Assembly: GCF_000518785.1 (NCBI RefSeq)
Contig: NZ_KI912496.1
Location: 1 to 64,000, forward strand
DNA: 64,000 bases
Direction of reading: 5' to 3'
DNA from: Paenirhizobium selenitireducens ATCC BAA-1503
Lineage (GTDB): Bacteria; Pseudomonadota; Alphaproteobacteria; Rhizobiales; Rhizobiaceae
In this document: piece by piece, positions 15,969-24,550 of the stretch
Layout of the letters: each line of letters starts with the position of its first letter
Position numbering within the stretch: position 1 is the first letter of the stretch
The notes under the pieces: generated by a model
The model's database searches: none
Told to the model about the DNA's origin: nothing
What the model saw: only the letters and a program-made list of their open reading frames with translations
Made by a program: the position numbers and the translations under genes

Positions 15969-17588
15969 ATGGCACATTTCATCAACAAGAAAGAAGACGT
16001 CGTCATCGAAGCGATCGACGGCTTGCTGGCAACCTCCCGCAGCCCGCTGGCGCGCCTTGACGGCTACCCGCATATCCGGGTCGTCGTGCGCAGCGACTGG
16101 GACAAGTCCAGGGTCGCGCTGGTCTCCGGTGGCGGCTCCGGCCACGAGCCTGCCCATGCAGGCTTCGTCGGCGCGGGCATGCTGACGGCGGCCGTGTGCG
16201 GCGATGTCTTTGCCTCGCCGAGCGTCGATGCGGTGCTGGCCGGCATCCTTGCCGTCACGGGCCCGTCGGGCTGTCTCCTGATCGTCAAGAACTATACCGG
16301 CGACCGGCTGAATTTCGGCCTGGCGGCCGAGCGCGCGCGCGCCTTTGGGCTGAACGTCAGCATGGTGATCGTCGACGACGATATTGCCTTGCCCGATCTG
16401 CCGCAGGCGCGCGGCGTGGCCGGGACCCTGTTCGTGCACAAGATCGCCGGTGCGCTGGCGGAGTCCGGCGCGGATCTCGATACCGTCACTGCGGCGGCGA
16501 GGCGGGTGGTTGCCGGCACCAAGAGCATCGGCATGTCGCTCGATACCTGCACTGTTCCGGGCTCGCCCAAGGAAGACCGCATCCCCGAGGGCATGGCCGA
16601 GCTTGGCCTCGGCATTCACGGGGAGGCCGGGGTCGAGCAGATCGACTTCTCCGATGCCCGTTCCGCCATGGCCGCCGTCGCGGCCAAGCTGGCGCCGACC
16701 ATCGAAGACCGGCCCCATGTCGCCTTGATCAACAATCTGGGCGGAACGTCCGTGCTGGAGATGTCGGTGCTGACCCATGAGCTGATCAATTCGGCGGTCG
16801 GCAAGCATATCTCCCATGTCGTCGGGCCTGCACCGATGATGACTTCGCTCGACATGCGCGGCTTCTCGATCTCGCTTTATCCGGCCGACAAGGCGGATCT
16901 GGCGGCGCTTGGCCAGCCCGTGGCGCTTGCCGCGTGGCCCGGCCTTGCCGCGGTGAGGCCGGTTGCCGTCGCAGCCCTGCCGGATGGGCTGACGCCGATT
17001 ACGCCCCTGCCGTCCGACCACAGGGAGATGCGGGAGTTCCTGATCAACTGCTGTAATGTGATGATCGCCGCCGAGCAGGATCTGAATGCGCTCGATGCCA
17101 AGTCGGGGGATGGCGATACCGGGTCGACGCTTGCCGGCGCGGCACGAGCGCTGATCAAGGCGATGGATCGCCTGCCGTTGTCGGATCACACCCAGCTCTA
17201 CCGTGCGATCGGCCTGGAACTCAGCCAGACCATGGGCGGATCGTCGGGCGTGCTGCTCGCCATCTTCTTTGCCGCGGCCGGCGACGGGGCATCGAGCGGC
17301 CTGTCGATGCGCGACGCGCTGAAGGCCGGGCTTGCCCGCATGCAGGAGATCGGCGGCGCGCAGGTCGGCGACCGCACCATGGTTGATGCGCTCGCCCCCG
17401 CTCTGGACGCGCTCGGGGAGAGCATCGGGGCTGCGGCAACTGCCGCCCGCGCCGGCGCCAACATGACCGCCAAGCTGCTGCGCGCCAAGGCCGGACGTGC
17501 CGCCTACATCAACGCCAAACAGCTCGAGGGCCACGTCGATCCAGGCGCCGAAGCCGTGGCACGGCTGTTCGAGCATTTGGCCGGGTGA
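15969..17588 (+). CDS. Dihydroxyacetone-kinase-family enzyme, fused DhaK and DhaL domains
   Basis: 539 residues. The DhaK domain (about 1-330) has the substrate pocket GGGSGHEP (54-61) and His217 in GIHGEAGVEQ, the residue that covalently holds the ketose. The DhaL ATP domain (about 345-539) has the Asp-rich SGDGDTGSTLAGAARA and GGSSGVLLAIFFAAAGDG. The fused arrangement is that of ATP-dependent kinases of dihydroxyacetone or related ketoses such as erythrulose, not the PTS-dependent split form. It is the last gene of the CUT1 operon, 11 bp after the second ATPase. It probably phosphorylates the imported ketose or the ketose made from an imported polyol. No polyol dehydrogenase is in the operon. 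Confidence 0.88.
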   Translation: MAHFINKKEDVVIEAIDGLLATSRSPLARLDGYPHIRVVVRSDWDKSRVALVSGGGSGHEPAHAGFVGAGMLTAAVCGDVFASPSVDAVLAGILAVTGPSGCLLIVKNYTGDRLNFGLAAERARAFGLNVSMVIVDDDIALPDLPQARGVAGTLFVHKIAGALAESGADLDTVTAAARRVVAGTKSIGMSLDTCTVPGSPKEDRIPEGMAELGLGIHGEAGVEQIDFSDARSAMAAVAAKLAPTIEDRPHVALINNLGGTSVLEMSVLTHELINSAVGKHISHVVGPAPMMTSLDMRGFSISLYPADKADLAALGQPVALAAWPGLAAVRPVAVAALPDGLTPITPLPSDHREMREFLINCCNVMIAAEQDLNALDAKSGDGDTGSTLAGAARALIKAMDRLPLSDHTQLYRAIGLELSQTMGGSSGVLLAIFFAAAGDGASSGLSMRDALKAGLARMQEIGGAQVGDRTMVDALAPALDALGESIGAAATAARAGANMTAKLLRAKAGRAAYINAKQLEGHVDPGAEAVARLFEHLAG

Positions 17589-17677
17589 CAGGCCGTTTTC
17601 GGGAGCTCTCTGGACGCGGCCGGCGGTGATCGCCGGTCGCTTTGTCTGTGGCGATGTCAAACGCCATGAGCGCAAAA

Positions 17678-17707
17678 CCCTGAGTTCCCCTCTTCGGAAG
17701 CTCAGGG
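17678..17707. terminator. Hairpin between convergent operons
   Basis: CCCTGAG (17678-17684) pairs with CTCAGGG (17701-17707), and the next four bases TTCC pair with GGAA inside. It lies between the dihydroxyacetone-kinase-family gene and the convergent aldehyde dehydrogenase gene. No T-run follows on either strand, so termination here is inferred from position and structure only. Confidence 0.4.
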
Positions 17708-17737
17708 GATTGATCCGATTGCGACTGGATGGCGGCC

Positions 17738-19213
17738 CTACTTGATGTACCAGCCCCAGGGTTCGTCGCTGTTGAACGCGGTGATCTGTTTGACCTCGAG
17801 ATAGTTGGAAAGGCCCCACTTACCGAGTTCGCGGCCGATGCCGGATTGCTTGTAGCCGCCCCAGGGCGCCTCGGTGAAGGTCGGCTGTGAGCAGTTGATC
17901 CAGACGATACCGGCGCGGAAGGCGCGGGCGACGCGCTCGCAGCGCGCCTTGTCCTTCGACATCACGGCGGCGGCCAGGCCGAACTTGCTGTCATTGGCCA
18001 TGCGGATCGCGTCGGCCTCGTCCCTGAACGTCTTGACGCAGACGACCGGACCAAAGATCTCCTCGCGCCAGACGAAGTTGTCCTCGCTCATGTCGGTCAA
18101 GATGGTAGGTTCGAGGAAGTAACCGGTGTCGAGCCCTTGCGGACGCTTGCCGCCATGGGCAATGGTCGCGCCCTCAGTGCGGCCGCGTTCGATCATCGCC
18201 AGAACCTTGTCGTGCTGTCCCTTGGAGACGAGCGGGCCGAGCAGCGTGCCGTCTTCCAGGCCATCGCCGATCCGGATCTTCGCGGCCTCGGCGGTCAGCC
18301 GTTCCAGCAGTGCCGGATAGAGGCTTTCCTCGACCAGCACGCGGGAGGTTGCCGAGCAGACCTGGCCCTGGTTCCAGAAGATGCCGAACATGATCCATTC
18401 GACCGCCTTCTCGATGTCGCTGTCGGCGAAGACGACGAAGGGCGACTTGCCGCCGAGTTCGAGGCTGACATTCTTGATGTCGCGAGCGGCGGCCGCCATG
18501 ATCTTGGCGCCGGTCGGCACAGAGCCGGTGAAGGCCAGCTTGTCGACACCCGGATGCTCCGACAGCGGCTGACCGGCTTCGGGGCCAAGGCCGGTCACGA
18601 CGTTGAGCACGCCGGCCGGCAGACCCACTTCCTCGGCGATGGCGGCGAGTTCGAGTGCCGTCAGTGGGGTGAGCTCTGAAGGTTTCAGCACCATGGTGCA
18701 ACCGGCGGCAAGCGCCGGCGCGACCTTCCACGAGGCCATCAGCATCGGGTAGTTCCACGGGATGATGGCGCCGGCGACGCCGATCGGCTCGCGCACCACC
18801 TTCGAGGAAAAGCGCGGCTCGGAGAGCGCGATCGGCTCCTCCGGGTTTTCGTCCAGCTCTTCCGCCAGATTGGCATAGAAGGAGAAGCAGCCGGCGGTAT
18901 CTTCCATGTCCCAGACGGCTTCCGGCAAGGGCTTGCCGTTGTCGATGACTTCCAGGCGTCCGAGTTCCTGCTTGCGTTCCAGAATCTTCTCGGCGATGGC
19001 GCGCAGGTATCTGGCGCGCTCGCCTCCGCTCATCCTCGGCCAGGGACCGGTATCGAAGGCACGCCTCGCGGCCTTGACCGCAAGGTCGATGTCTTCGGCG
19101 GTGCCGGCCGGCGCGTGGTGAATGACTTCTTCCGTTGCCGGATTGACGACCGGGAAGGTGCCGCCCTTGACGGGTGCCAGCCATTGACCGTCGATGAAAA
19201 GCTTCTGCTTCAT
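17738..19213 (-). CDS. Betaine-aldehyde/aminoaldehyde-type dehydrogenase
   Basis: 491 residues of the ALDH superfamily. Oxyanion Asn154 (IPWNYP), Glu252 (LELGGKSPF) and nucleophile Cys286 (NQGQVCSATSR) are all present. The GQVCSATSR context and general sequence resemble betaine-aldehyde and aminoaldehyde dehydrogenases. It is the last gene of a leftward unit after the GntR regulator and a glycosyltransferase-like gene (52-bp gap). Next to a polyamine-type importer, an omega-aminoaldehyde is a reasonable substrate guess. The ATG at 19213 follows GAAGGGG. Confidence 0.88.
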   Translation of the reverse strand: MKQKLFIDGQWLAPVKGGTFPVVNPATEEVIHHAPAGTAEDIDLAVKAARRAFDTGPWPRMSGGERARYLRAIAEKILERKQELGRLEVIDNGKPLPEAVWDMEDTAGCFSFYANLAEELDENPEEPIALSEPRFSSKVVREPIGVAGAIIPWNYPMLMASWKVAPALAAGCTMVLKPSELTPLTALELAAIAEEVGLPAGVLNVVTGLGPEAGQPLSEHPGVDKLAFTGSVPTGAKIMAAAARDIKNVSLELGGKSPFVVFADSDIEKAVEWIMFGIFWNQGQVCSATSRVLVEESLYPALLERLTAEAAKIRIGDGLEDGTLLGPLVSKGQHDKVLAMIERGRTEGATIAHGGKRPQGLDTGYFLEPTILTDMSEDNFVWREEIFGPVVCVKTFRDEADAIRMANDSKFGLAAAVMSKDKARCERVARAFRAGIVWINCSQPTFTEAPWGGYKQSGIGRELGKWGLSNYLEVKQITAFNSDEPWGWYIK

Positions 19214-19265
19214 TTTTTCCCCTTCTTGGCTTTGGGTCTTGCGCAGGCGACGGGGCGATGCCCGG

Positions 19266-20534
19266 TCAGCCTGTGACTTTGAGGATCGCTTCTGCCGCCC
19301 GGGTTGCTCCGGCAAAGGCTTGCATCTTGCGGGCATTGTCCTTGAGGCGGGCCTGCATGGCGCGGTCGGACAGAAGCCCGCCGATGACGGCTGCCAGTTC
19401 GTCGACCGACCAGTCGTAGCGATGGAGCATCTTGCCGACGCCGGTTTCTTCGGCACGGCGGGCATTGTCGTGCCCGTCCCAGCAATAGGGCATCACCAGC
19501 GAGGGAACGCCGTAGTAAAGCGCCTCGCAGAAGCTGTTATTGCCGCCGTGGTGGATGAACAGGCTCGATTGCTCGACCACCGAAGGCTGCGGGAACCAGC
19601 TGTCGATGAAGACATTGTCGGGCACCTGGGCATATTCGTCGCGCCAATGGCCGGCATTGACGAGGAAACGATAGGGCAGGGTGGCGAAGACGTCGATCAT
19701 CCGCCGCAGCATGTCGACATCCATGGCGCCCAGCGAGCCGAAGCTGGTCAGCACCAGTTCCGCATCGTTGTGGCTGGCAAAACGCGGCGCCTGATAGGGC
19801 GTTTCGCGCCGCACGCAGCCGTCCAGGAAGACGAAACGCTCGGGATCGAGCGGCTCGGCGCGGCGATGGCGGATGATCTCCGGCGCGAGCAGCAGGTTGA
19901 GGTCGGGCGAGGCATCGAGAAACAGGGGCGCGGCCGGCGGCTTCAACCCGCACTCGCTCATAAAGGCGGACAGCCGCTTGTGGGAGGCGGCCGTCACCTT
20001 GTCATAGGTCGAGGAGAAGGCCTTCCAGTCCGCCCCTGGCGTTTCGCCGAGGCCGGAGAGATAGGGCGGCACCAGCGGGTCGGGAATTTCGGTCTCGGCG
20101 CAGGACACCACGCGGATCCACGGCACGCCGGCCGTCGCGATCGCCGGAAACATGACCACGTTGTCGAGCACGATCGCATCGGGCTTCAGGCGCGCCAACA
20201 ATTGGCGAAGCGGATCCTCGACGCCGATCGCGGTTTCGACGATGGCATCCCAGGTCGGTCCGACATAGGAGGTGAGCTGTTCGAAGGGCGATTGCCGGAA
20301 GGCATCCTGGTGACGGCTGATGAAGTCGTTCCAATCGGTCGTCTGGGCCGGCCCGCTCTCGCCGAGCTGGTATTCGGCAAAGCCGTATTCGGCGAAGACG
20401 CCGATGAAACCCGGATGACAGATGAAGACGGGCCGGGCGCCAAGCCGACGCAGCTCCTGGGCGATGCCGACACAGTTGAGCGCGGCGCCGTAGCTTGCTT
20501 CAGGGAACAGGGCGATGGTCTTTTGTGCTGCCAT
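19266..20534 (-). CDS. GT1-like (UDP-glycosyltransferase fold) protein, copy 1
   Basis: 422 residues with a GT-B/GT1 layout. The N-terminal acceptor half begins TIALFPEASYGAALNCVGIAQELRRLG. The C-terminal donor half has LTSFGSLGAMD and the signature region WFPQPSVVEQSSLFIHHGGNNSFCEALYYGVPSLVMPYCWDGHDNARR. GT1 enzymes normally end that signature with D/E-Q contacting the sugar; here it reads WDGHDN, so the donor may differ. It is a clear paralogue of the gene at 25624. It lies between the GntR regulator (19 bp) and an aldehyde dehydrogenase. A glycosyltransferase in a catabolic importer locus is unexpected. It could glycosylate an intermediate or act on a glycosylated substrate. Confidence 0.8.
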   Translation of the reverse strand: MAAQKTIALFPEASYGAALNCVGIAQELRRLGARPVFICHPGFIGVFAEYGFAEYQLGESGPAQTTDWNDFISRHQDAFRQSPFEQLTSYVGPTWDAIVETAIGVEDPLRQLLARLKPDAIVLDNVVMFPAIATAGVPWIRVVSCAETEIPDPLVPPYLSGLGETPGADWKAFSSTYDKVTAASHKRLSAFMSECGLKPPAAPLFLDASPDLNLLLAPEIIRHRRAEPLDPERFVFLDGCVRRETPYQAPRFASHNDAELVLTSFGSLGAMDVDMLRRMIDVFATLPYRFLVNAGHWRDEYAQVPDNVFIDSWFPQPSVVEQSSLFIHHGGNNSFCEALYYGVPSLVMPYCWDGHDNARRAEETGVGKMLHRYDWSVDELAAVIGGLLSDRAMQARLKDNARKMQAFAGATRAAEAILKVTG

Positions 20535-20553
20535 GGATTTGTTTTTGCTGGCC

Positions 20554-21486
20554 TTATCGCGAAACGAGCTTGAAGGCGGGAGGGACGCCGCGGCCGGCGA
20601 GGCGCGGCCTCAGCGATTGCGACAGCTGTATATGCACACGCATCAGATCGGCGGCAAGCTCCATCTGGCCGCGCTCGATCTGCTCGAGAATCTGGATATG
20701 TTCGAGATTGGACTGCATCAGCCGGTAGGTGTTCACGTGGCCCGCCGCGGCATTGGCGCGGCGCCGGCGATGGTGGTTGGTCAGGGCTTCCGCCATGAAG
20801 GGATTGCCGCAGCCGCGCGCCACCAGCATGTGGAAGTCGAAATCGGTGCGCTCGAACAGTTTGCGGTCGAAATCCGCCTCGCTCATGCTCCTGAGGATCA
20901 GCATGGATTGCCTGAGCGAGGTCAGCGCCGGCAGGTCGCGGCGGAATTCGGGCAAGGTCAGCGCCAGCGGTTCGGTCGCCAGCCGGAACTCGTAGGACTT
21001 GGCAACCGCATCGGCGCCCAGGGCAAACTGCTTCAGCAGCCACTGCTGCCCGGCGCCGCGTTCGGCAAGATTGTCCTCGGAGAGTTTTTGTAGCGCGTTT
21101 TGTACCGTCTGGCGGGAGACGTCATAGCGCCGCTGCAGCCCGGCAACGGTCTGCGCCTCGGCGATGCGCCCGGCGGAGAGGTCGCGCAGGATGGCGCTGT
21201 AGATCTCTGTTTCTCCATCGCTTTCGCCCGCGTCGTCAAGGCGCGCGATCGCCACCGGATCGACGGCAAGCAGAAAGCCGCCATCGGCGTCGGCGGTCAC
21301 CAGTTCACGCTCCGCAAGCACCTGAAGCGCCTTGCGGACTGGCGTTCTGGAGACATTGCAGTGCGAGGCGAGCGCCTGTTCGGCCAGCCGTTCGCCGGGC
21401 GACATGCCGCGCTCGCTGGCGAAATCCAGTATTCTTTGCGCCAATTCCACATGGCGGTGATGAATGCGTCCCGGCTCTGTCGCCAT
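20554..21486 (-). CDS. GntR-family regulator with two winged-helix domains and FCD-like C-terminal domain
   Basis: About 310 residues. A first GntR wHTH lies at roughly 10-75 (LAQRILDFASERGMSPGERLAEQALASHCNVSRTPVRKAL). A second similar wHTH follows (IYSAILRDLSAGRIAEAQTVAGLQRRYDVSRQTVQNALQKL). The C-terminal half is a helical FCD-type ligand domain (FDFHMLVARGCGNPFMAEALTNHHRRRR). Most GntR proteins have only one wHTH. I chose the ATG at 21486, which follows AGGTGGGG; an ATG at 21552 would add 22 residues. It diverges from the importer operon at 21702 and heads its own unit with a glycosyltransferase and an aldehyde dehydrogenase, so it probably controls both directions. Confidence 0.85.
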   Translation of the reverse strand: MATEPGRIHHRHVELAQRILDFASERGMSPGERLAEQALASHCNVSRTPVRKALQVLAERELVTADADGGFLLAVDPVAIARLDDAGESDGETEIYSAILRDLSAGRIAEAQTVAGLQRRYDVSRQTVQNALQKLSEDNLAERGAGQQWLLKQFALGADAVAKSYEFRLATEPLALTLPEFRRDLPALTSLRQSMLILRSMSEADFDRKLFERTDFDFHMLVARGCGNPFMAEALTNHHRRRRANAAAGHVNTYRLMQSNLEHIQILEQIERGQMELAADLMRVHIQLSQSLRPRLAGRGVPPAFKLVSR

Positions 21487-21591
21487 GCCCCACCTGTCTC
21501 TCACAAAGGCCGCATGCTGACCGTTGCCGGCCTTTTTCGCAAGCCTTTCCATGACAATTCTGGCAGTTGCTGAGAAAATGTAAATTCCCTA

Positions 21592-21619
21592 TTGACGTAT
21601 TTTTTTTATAAATAATACT
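21592..21619 (+). promoter_or_regulatory. Candidate sigma-70 promoter of the second polyamine-type operon
   Basis: TTGACG (21592-21597) and AATACT (21614-21619), 16 bp apart, lie in a very AT-rich patch (a run of seven T then ATAAATAATA) that stands out in this GC-rich DNA. It is about 83 bp upstream of the GTG start of the binding-protein gene. Confidence 0.55.
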
Positions 21620-21701
21620 GTCCACCAACGGCGACATGAGATCGGGACACCGACGCCTCGCCGAATGAGGTTGGAACAATCATCAAAAAAGGGAGAGATC
21701 C

Positions 21702-22772
21702 GTGCGAACGAAAAGCGGATACGCCAGAACCAGCGCCTTTGCCGTCAAACTGCTCGCCGCAACTGTACTCGCCGGCAGCGCCGGTGTCGCCAACGCGGCC
21801 GATCTCGTCATTTCGAACTGGGATGGCTACATGGCGAAGGACATCGCCGAGAGCTTCAAGGCCGCGACCGGTCTCGAAATCGAAGTGGTGAACCACGCCA
21901 CGAACGAAGAAATCATGGGCAAGCTGATGGCGAGCCAGGGCAAGGGCTATGACGTCGTCTTCGTTTCGTCGCCCTTCGCCGAGATCCTCAACCATCAGGG
22001 TCTGGTTGAGCCGCTCGATGGCGCCGCCATTCCGAACCTCGCCAACCTCTATCCCGAGGCGGTCAATCTCGCCTACGACCCGGGCAATGTCTATTCGGTG
22101 CCCTATACCTGGGGCACGACCGGCCTGTGCTATCGCTCCGATCTGGTCAAGACCGCGCCCGACAGCTGGATGAACCTGCTGGCGCCGTCCGACGACATCA
22201 AGGGCAAGACCACGATGCTGGCGACCGATCGCTGGCTGATGGCGGCGGGCGAGCTCGCCAAGGGCTATTCGGTCAACGAAGCCGATCCGGCGAAGATCGC
22301 GGAGGTCAAGGATCTGCTGATCCAGGCGAAGAAGACTCTGCTCGCCTATGACGACACGACCTTCTACTCCAAGCTCGTTTCGGGCGAAGCGTCGCTGGTC
22401 CACGCCTGGGACGGCTGGTGCAATTACGGCATCACCGAAAACAAGGACATCAAGTTCGTCGTGCCGAAGGAAGGCTCGGACCTCTGGGTCGACACCATCG
22501 TCGTGATGAAGAACTCGGAGAAGAAGGATGCGGCGATGAAGTTCATCAACTTCATCCTCGATGCCTCCAACCATGCCTGGGCTGCCGAAAACATCCTCTA
22601 CAAGGTGCCGAACCGGGCTGCGATGGAGAGCCTCGACAAGGCGCTGATCGAGCAGTACCCGAACATGGGCATGACGCCTGCGGAACTCACCAAATACGAA
22701 CTGCTCCGCGATCTCGGTGCCGCCCAGAAGGACTATTCTCGCGCCGTCAGCGAGATCAAGGCCGCAAACTAA
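21702..22772 (+). CDS. Polyamine-type ABC transporter substrate-binding protein (PotD/PotF family), second system
   Basis: 356 residues starting with GTG at 21702 after GGGAGAG. The signal peptide is about 1-33 (KLLAATVLAGSAGVANAA). The mature protein begins DLVISNWDGYMAKDIAESFKAATGLE and has GYDVVFVSSPFAEILNHQGLVEPLD and YTWGTTGLCYRSDLV, close to spermidine/putrescine binding proteins. HAWDGWCNYGI lies in the region where polyamine-binding proteins hold ligand aromatics and acids. It heads the importer operon linked to glycosyltransferase, cupin and kinase genes. The ligand is unknown, and a cationic or amino compound is likely from the family. Confidence 0.9.
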   Translation: MRTKSGYARTSAFAVKLLAATVLAGSAGVANAADLVISNWDGYMAKDIAESFKAATGLEIEVVNHATNEEIMGKLMASQGKGYDVVFVSSPFAEILNHQGLVEPLDGAAIPNLANLYPEAVNLAYDPGNVYSVPYTWGTTGLCYRSDLVKTAPDSWMNLLAPSDDIKGKTTMLATDRWLMAAGELAKGYSVNEADPAKIAEVKDLLIQAKKTLLAYDDTTFYSKLVSGEASLVHAWDGWCNYGITENKDIKFVVPKEGSDLWVDTIVVMKNSEKKDAAMKFINFILDASNHAWAAENILYKVPNRAAMESLDKALIEQYPNMGMTPAELTKYELLRDLGAAQKDYSRAVSEIKAAN

Positions 22773-22806
22773 GGCCTCACACCGGAAGACCCGAACACTG
22801 CAAGAC

Positions 22807-22834
22807 GATGGGGGAGATGTCGGTCTCCCTCATC
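22807..22834 (+). other. Intercistronic hairpin after the second binding-protein gene
   Basis: GATGGGGGAGA (22807-22817) pairs with TCTCCCTCATC (22824-22834), eleven pairs with one G-U wobble and a six-base loop, 34 bases after the stop codon. No T-run follows. It occupies the same operon position as the inverted repeats at 2615, 11738 and 34866. Confidence 0.55.
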
Positions 22835-22901
22835 GGCACCCCTTTGGCTGCCGCGCTCCCTTGCCGGCCGTCATGGCAAATCCCTCGTCTGGAACTCGTG
22901 C

Positions 22902-23765
22902 ATGTCCTATCAGTCCACCCGATCGAACCTGCTCACCGCGCCGGCTGTCGCCTGGCTCGTGGCGTTCATGGTGGCGCCGTGCCTGCTCATCCTGTCCTAC
23001 GCCTTCTTTCAGCGCGGCATGTGGGGCGGCATCGAATATACCTTCACGCTTGAAAACTTCGCCCGGGTCGTCGATCCGCTCTATGCCAAGATCTTCCTGA
23101 CCTCGGCGCGCATCGCCGGTCTTGCGACGCTGCTGGCCATCCTGATCGCCTATCCGGCGGCCTATGCGATCAGCCGTGCGCCGCGCATGCGCCAGCCCAT
23201 GCTGCTGTTCTTCGCCGTTCTGCCGTTCTGGAGCAACTACCTGATCCGCACCTATGCCTGGATGGTGCTGCTCAACCGCGAAGGCCTGATCAACAATCTT
23301 CTGCGCTGGTTCGGTTATCAGGGCGAGCCGCTGTCGCTGCTCTACACGGAAGGTGCCGTCATCGTCGGCCTCGTCTACAACTACCTGCCCTTCGTGATCC
23401 TGGCGATTTATTCGACGCTGTCGCGGCTCAATCCGGAGCTGATGGAGGCCTCCCGCGATCTCGGCGGCGGCCCGATCCGGACCTTCTGGCGCGTCACCCT
23501 GCCGCTCACCCTGCCGGGGGTGGCCGCTGGCGGCGTCTTCGTCTTCGTCCTGTCGATCGGCAATTTCGTCACGCCCGCCCTGCTCGGCGGCGGCCGCTTC
23601 CAGATGATCGGCAATGTGGTCTACGACCAGTTCCTGACCGCCAATGACTGGCCCTTCGGTGCCGCCCTCGGGCTCGTGCTGATCGCCATCATGATCCTTC
23701 TCCTGATGCTGCAGGCCCGGGCAACCGCGCGTGCCAGCGGCGAGCGCGCGAGGGCGGACGCATGA
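22902..23765 (+). CDS. Polyamine-type ABC transporter permease (PotB/PotH family), second system
   Basis: 287 residues and six predicted helices (first TAPAVAWLVAFMVAPCLLILSYAFF). LFFAVLPFWSNYLIRTYAWMVLLN is a PotB/PotH hallmark, and the EAA loop is ELMEASRDLGGGPIRTFWRVTLPLTLPG. It lies 129 bp after the binding-protein gene, across a hairpin. The start has only a weak ribosome-binding site. Its stop overlaps the next start (ATGA at 23762-23765). Confidence 0.9.
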   Translation: MSYQSTRSNLLTAPAVAWLVAFMVAPCLLILSYAFFQRGMWGGIEYTFTLENFARVVDPLYAKIFLTSARIAGLATLLAILIAYPAAYAISRAPRMRQPMLLFFAVLPFWSNYLIRTYAWMVLLNREGLINNLLRWFGYQGEPLSLLYTEGAVIVGLVYNYLPFVILAIYSTLSRLNPELMEASRDLGGGPIRTFWRVTLPLTLPGVAAGGVFVFVLSIGNFVTPALLGGGRFQMIGNVVYDQFLTANDWPFGAALGLVLIAIMILLLMLQARATARASGERARADA

Positions 23766-24550
23766 GAATGGCAAATTCCTCGCGCCTGCCCGGCCGTCTC
23801 GTCCTTCTTGCCGTCTTCGGCTTCCTCTACCTGCCGATCGCGGTTCTGGTGGCGCTTTCGTTCAACGAGGCGGGCCTGCCGACAAGCTGGTCGGGCTTCT
23901 CGTTCAAATGGTATGCAGCACTCGCCGGCAATGGCGAGATCCTCGGGGCGGCCTGGAACACGCTGGTCGTTGCGGTGTTCGCAACCCTGATTTCGACGGC
24001 CCTCGGCACGCTGTTGGCGCTCGGCATGGAAACGCGGCGCCGCAAGAGCACGGGGCTCGAGGCGCTGGCCTTCGCGCCGATGGTCATTCCCGACATCGTG
24101 TTGGCGGTCGCACTGCTCACGTTCTTCTCGTTGCTCAACGTGACGCTCGGACTGCACACGATCATCATCAGCCATGTGATCTTCGATCTCGCCTTCGTCA
24201 GTTCGGTGGTCCGGGCGCGACTCAAGCATTTCGACTATTCGATCGTTGAGGCCTCGCGCGATCTCGGCGCCTCCGGCTGGACGACCTTCTGGCGGGTGAC
24301 CTTCCCGGTGCTTCTGCCGGCGATCATTGCCGGCGGCCTGCTCGCCTTCACGCTCTCGGTCGACGAGTTCATCATCGCCTTCTTCACCGCCGGCGCCGGC
24401 CGCTCGTCGATCACCCTGCCGATCCAGATCTACTCGATGATCCGTTTCGGCATCACGCCGGAAATCAACGCCCTTGCCACGATCGTCATGGGGGTCAGCG
24501 CGCTCGCGCTGCTCATCTCCCAATGGCTCAACAAAGAACAGATGCAATGA
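23762..24550 (+). CDS. Polyamine-type ABC transporter permease (PotC/PotI family), second system
   Basis: 262 residues with six helices. The N terminus LLAVFGFLYLPIAVLVALSFNEAGLPTSWSGFSFKWY is typical of PotC/PotI, as are the EAA loop IVEASRDLGASGWTTFWRVTFPVLLPA and LSVDEFIIAFFTAGAG. It pairs with the permease encoded directly upstream. The last codons overlap the ATPase start (ATGA at 24547-24550). Confidence 0.9.
   Translation: MRMANSSRLPGRLVLLAVFGFLYLPIAVLVALSFNEAGLPTSWSGFSFKWYAALAGNGEILGAAWNTLVVAVFATLISTALGTLLALGMETRRRKSTGLEALAFAPMVIPDIVLAVALLTFFSLLNVTLGLHTIIISHVIFDLAFVSSVVRARLKHFDYSIVEASRDLGASGWTTFWRVTFPVLLPAIIAGGLLAFTLSVDEFIIAFFTAGAGRSSITLPIQIYSMIRFGITPEINALATIVMGVSALALLISQWLNKEQMQ

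Noticed and set aside
10367..17588. Glycerol-type ABC operon (GlpVPQST)
   Set aside because: Two ATPases and a small membrane protein recall that operon, but the binding protein is shorter than the glycerol one as I remember it, gene order differs, and no glycerol-3-phosphate dehydrogenase is present. Kept only as a loose analogy.
19266..20534. Macrolide-inactivating glycosyltransferase as resistance gene
   Set aside because: GT1 fold is shared, but the operon includes a GntR regulator and an aldehyde dehydrogenase and the paralogue lies in an importer operon. Resistance is less likely than metabolism.
21541..21580. Possible sigma-54 promoter (TGGCAGTTGC) upstream of the second polyamine-type operon
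   Set aside because: The GG and GC elements are too close for a -24/-12 promoter. The AT-rich sigma-70-like sequence just downstream is a better candidate.
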